This document shows positions 4,725 through 6,013 of a stretch of DNA of 6,013 bases, one piece after another; within the stretch, counting starts at the first letter, position 1, and every line of letters begins with the position of its first letter. Position numbers and translations under genes: made by a program. The stretch spans positions 3,569 to 9,581 of the forward strand of contig DHNU01000004.1 in assembly GCA_002407645.1 (NCBI GenBank), written 5' to 3'. Below the pieces are notes generated by a model. It worked only from the letters and a program-made list of their open reading frames with translations, was not told where the DNA came from and ran no database searches. This DNA comes from Ruminococcaceae bacterium UBA5408. Its GTDB lineage: Bacteria > Bacillota > Clostridia > Oscillospirales > Acutalibacteraceae.

Positions 4725-6013
4725 ATGTATCAGGTTTTATACAGAAAATGGAGACCTAAGGTGTTTTCCGATGTTGTCGGTCAGCCGCAGGTTACCGTTA
4801 CTCTGAAAAACGAACTGATGTCAGGACGTATCGCCCATGCGTATTTATTTACAGGTTCAAGGGGAACAGGGAAAACTACATGTGCAAAAATTTTGGCTAA
4901 AGCCGTTAACTGTCTAAATCCGGTTGAAGGCGACCCATGCGGCGAATGTGAAATCTGCCGCGGAGTTGAAAACGGCTCGGTGATGGATATAGTCGAAATA
5001 GATGCCGCAAGCAACAACGGTGTTGACAATATACGTTCTTTACGCGAAGAAGCTAATTTTACGCCTGCATCCGCAAAATACAGAGTTTATATAATAGACG
5101 AAGTTCATATGTTGTCGCAGGGCGCGTTTAATGCTCTTTTAAAAACGTTGGAAGAACCACCGGCACATGTGATTTTTATTCTTGCTACAACGGAAGTACA
5201 TAAACTTCCCGCAACTATATTGTCCCGCTGCCAGCGTTTTGATTTTAGACGTATTCCGCCAAATGAAATAGCGGATAGACTTATTTACGTTACTAATGAA
5301 GAAAATGCAGAAATTGAGATGCAGGCTGCACTTTTAATTGCGCGTCTTGCAGATGGCGCTCTTAGAGATGCACTTTCATTACTTGACCAGTGCCTTGGCA
5401 GAAGTAAAAATATAACTGTAAATGTTGTTAACGAAACAGCAGGTCTTGTCGGCAGGGAGCATTTGTTTACATTAACTGATTCAATAAAAAATCACGATTG
5501 TGCATCTGCCTTAAAAATGATAGATGAACTTCATAAATCCTCAAAAGATATGGCAAGGCTGTGCGAAGAACTTTCGTCGCATTTGCGCAATTTAATGCTT
5601 ATTAAAACAATGAAAAATGCGCAAAGCATGATTGCTGTATCTGACGATGAATATGAAAGCCTAACAAAGCAGGCACTCTCAATGAATTTGTCTGTTATAA
5701 TACATTCGCTTGATACAATGCAGTCTGCATTGGAAAAAATGTACCGCGGAGGTAACCGCCGCATAGAATTTGAAATGGCAATGATTTGTTTGTGTTCGCC
5801 TGAACTTGATTCAACGCCTCAGGCATTAATTCGCCGTATTGAGGCGCTTGAACATGGGACGGTTACAAAAACACAGATAAATAAAACCAAGCCTGTAAAA
5901 ACTGAAAAATCAATTAATGATAAATCAAAAGTAAATGAAAAAATAAAAGAAGAAAAAAAGAATATTAACAAAGACGAAATTTCATTACCGAAAAAACAGG
6001 AAGAGCCGAAACA
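4725..6013 (+). CDS. dnaX: DNA polymerase III subunits gamma/tau, N-terminal 429 residues
   Basis: DnaX is the AAA+ ATPase of the clamp loader; tau also ties polymerase cores and the DnaB/DnaC helicase together. The frame opens with MYQVLYRKWRPKVFSDVVGQ and runs off the window with no stop. Walker A GSRGTGKTT is at residues 44-52, the zinc site is C63, C72, C75 and C78, Walker B VYIIDEVHML is at 121-130, LLKTLEEPP follows at 138-146, and the arginine-finger SRC is at 167-169. Domain III runs to about residue 361 (CSPEL). After that comes a Lys/Glu-rich linker, and the tau-specific C-terminal domains lie beyond the window. The ATG is preceded by AAGGGTGG (4710-4717), 7 nt away. It lies downstream of the SRP RNA with no clear terminator between. 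A zero-frame A AAA AAG in the linker may produce a short gamma form by a -1 shift. ebfC and recR are expected downstream from the usual Firmicute order, but are not visible. Confidence 0.97.
   Translation, partial: MYQVLYRKWRPKVFSDVVGQPQVTVTLKNELMSGRIAHAYLFTGSRGTGKTTCAKILAKAVNCLNPVEGDPCGECEICRGVENGSVMDIVEIDAASNNGVDNIRSLREEANFTPASAKYRVYIIDEVHMLSQGAFNALLKTLEEPPAHVIFILATTEVHKLPATILSRCQRFDFRRIPPNEIADRLIYVTNEENAEIEMQAALLIARLADGALRDALSLLDQCLGRSKNITVNVVNETAGLVGREHLFTLTDSIKNHDCASALKMIDELHKSSKDMARLCEELSSHLRNLMLIKTMKNAQSMIAVSDDEYESLTKQALSMNLSVIIHSLDTMQSALEKMYRGGNRRIEFEMAMICLCSPELDSTPQALIRRIEALEHGTVTKTQINKTKPVKTEKSINDKSKVNEKIKEEKKNINKDEISLPKKQEEPK
5954..5968 (+). other. Candidate programmed -1 ribosomal frameshift site in dnaX
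   Basis: In the dnaX frame the codons GAA AAA AAG (410-412) contain the heptamer A AAA AAG at 5954-5960, identical to the E. coli dnaX slip site. After a -1 slip the next codons are GAA, TAT and TAA (stop at 5966-5968). The product would be 414 residues ending Lys-Lys-Glu-Tyr, holding domains I-III only, close to the 431 residues of E. coli gamma. I see no strong downstream stem-loop and only a weak purine-rich AGAAG just upstream, so the usual stimulators are not evident in the visible DNA. Confidence 0.5.

Noticed and set aside
5988..6000. Second A-rich run in dnaX as another slip site
   Set aside because: In the dnaX frame it reads CCG AAA AAA CAG, so the base before the tandem is G and the X XXY YYZ pattern is not met.
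1..6013. Mobile element, CRISPR array, tRNA or toxin-antitoxin pair
   Set aside because: No transposase, terminal repeats, spaced direct repeats, cloverleaf or small gene pair was seen on either strand.

Overview
The window reads as chromosomal DNA of a low-to-moderate GC Firmicute, most likely an anaerobic clostridium. The reasons are AGGAG/AAGGTGG-type ribosome binding sites, TTG starts, AT-rich intergenic DNA with near-consensus sigma-A promoters, a PduL-type phosphotransacylase, a family 4 (Fe-S) uracil-DNA glycosylase, and the SRP RNA gene directly upstream of dnaX, as in Bacillus. The species cannot be named from this sequence.

Layout. (1) About 1-2978, plus strand: the 3' end of a surface-sugar operon. 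It holds the C-terminal part of a Gfo/Idh/MocA nucleotide-sugar dehydrogenase, a non-hydrolysing UDP-HexNAc 2-epimerase whose motifs look more like WbpI than classical WecB/MnaA, and a GT4 glycosyltransferase resembling WbuB. The genes are separated by only 14 and 30 nt, so they are probably co-transcribed. The first two could be early and late steps in making a UDP-2-acetamido or 2,3-diacetamido mannuronic acid type sugar that the third transfers to a lipid-linked glycan. (2) 3053-3089: a perfect 14-bp hairpin between two convergent genes. (3) 3103-3666, minus strand: family 4 uracil-DNA glycosylase starting at TTG. (4) 3667-3827: a divergent promoter region. (5) 3828-4394, plus strand: pduL, also starting at TTG, followed by an intrinsic terminator. 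(6) 4467-4724: a consensus promoter and a signal recognition particle RNA gene. (7) 4725 to the end: dnaX, running off the window. It has no in-frame stop here.

The most interesting observation is inside dnaX. An A AAA AAG heptamer, the same slippery sequence used by E. coli dnaX, sits in the zero frame at 5954-5960 in the Lys-rich linker just after domain III. A -1 shift there reaches a stop after two codons (5966-5968) and would give a 414-residue gamma-like protein. Second is the SRP RNA. Its core is clear, but a 13-bp outer stem and a small 3'-side hairpin surround it, and there is little room for a 5' Alu domain downstream of the apparent promoter. I found no mobile element, CRISPR array, tRNA, defence system or clearly new multi-gene system.
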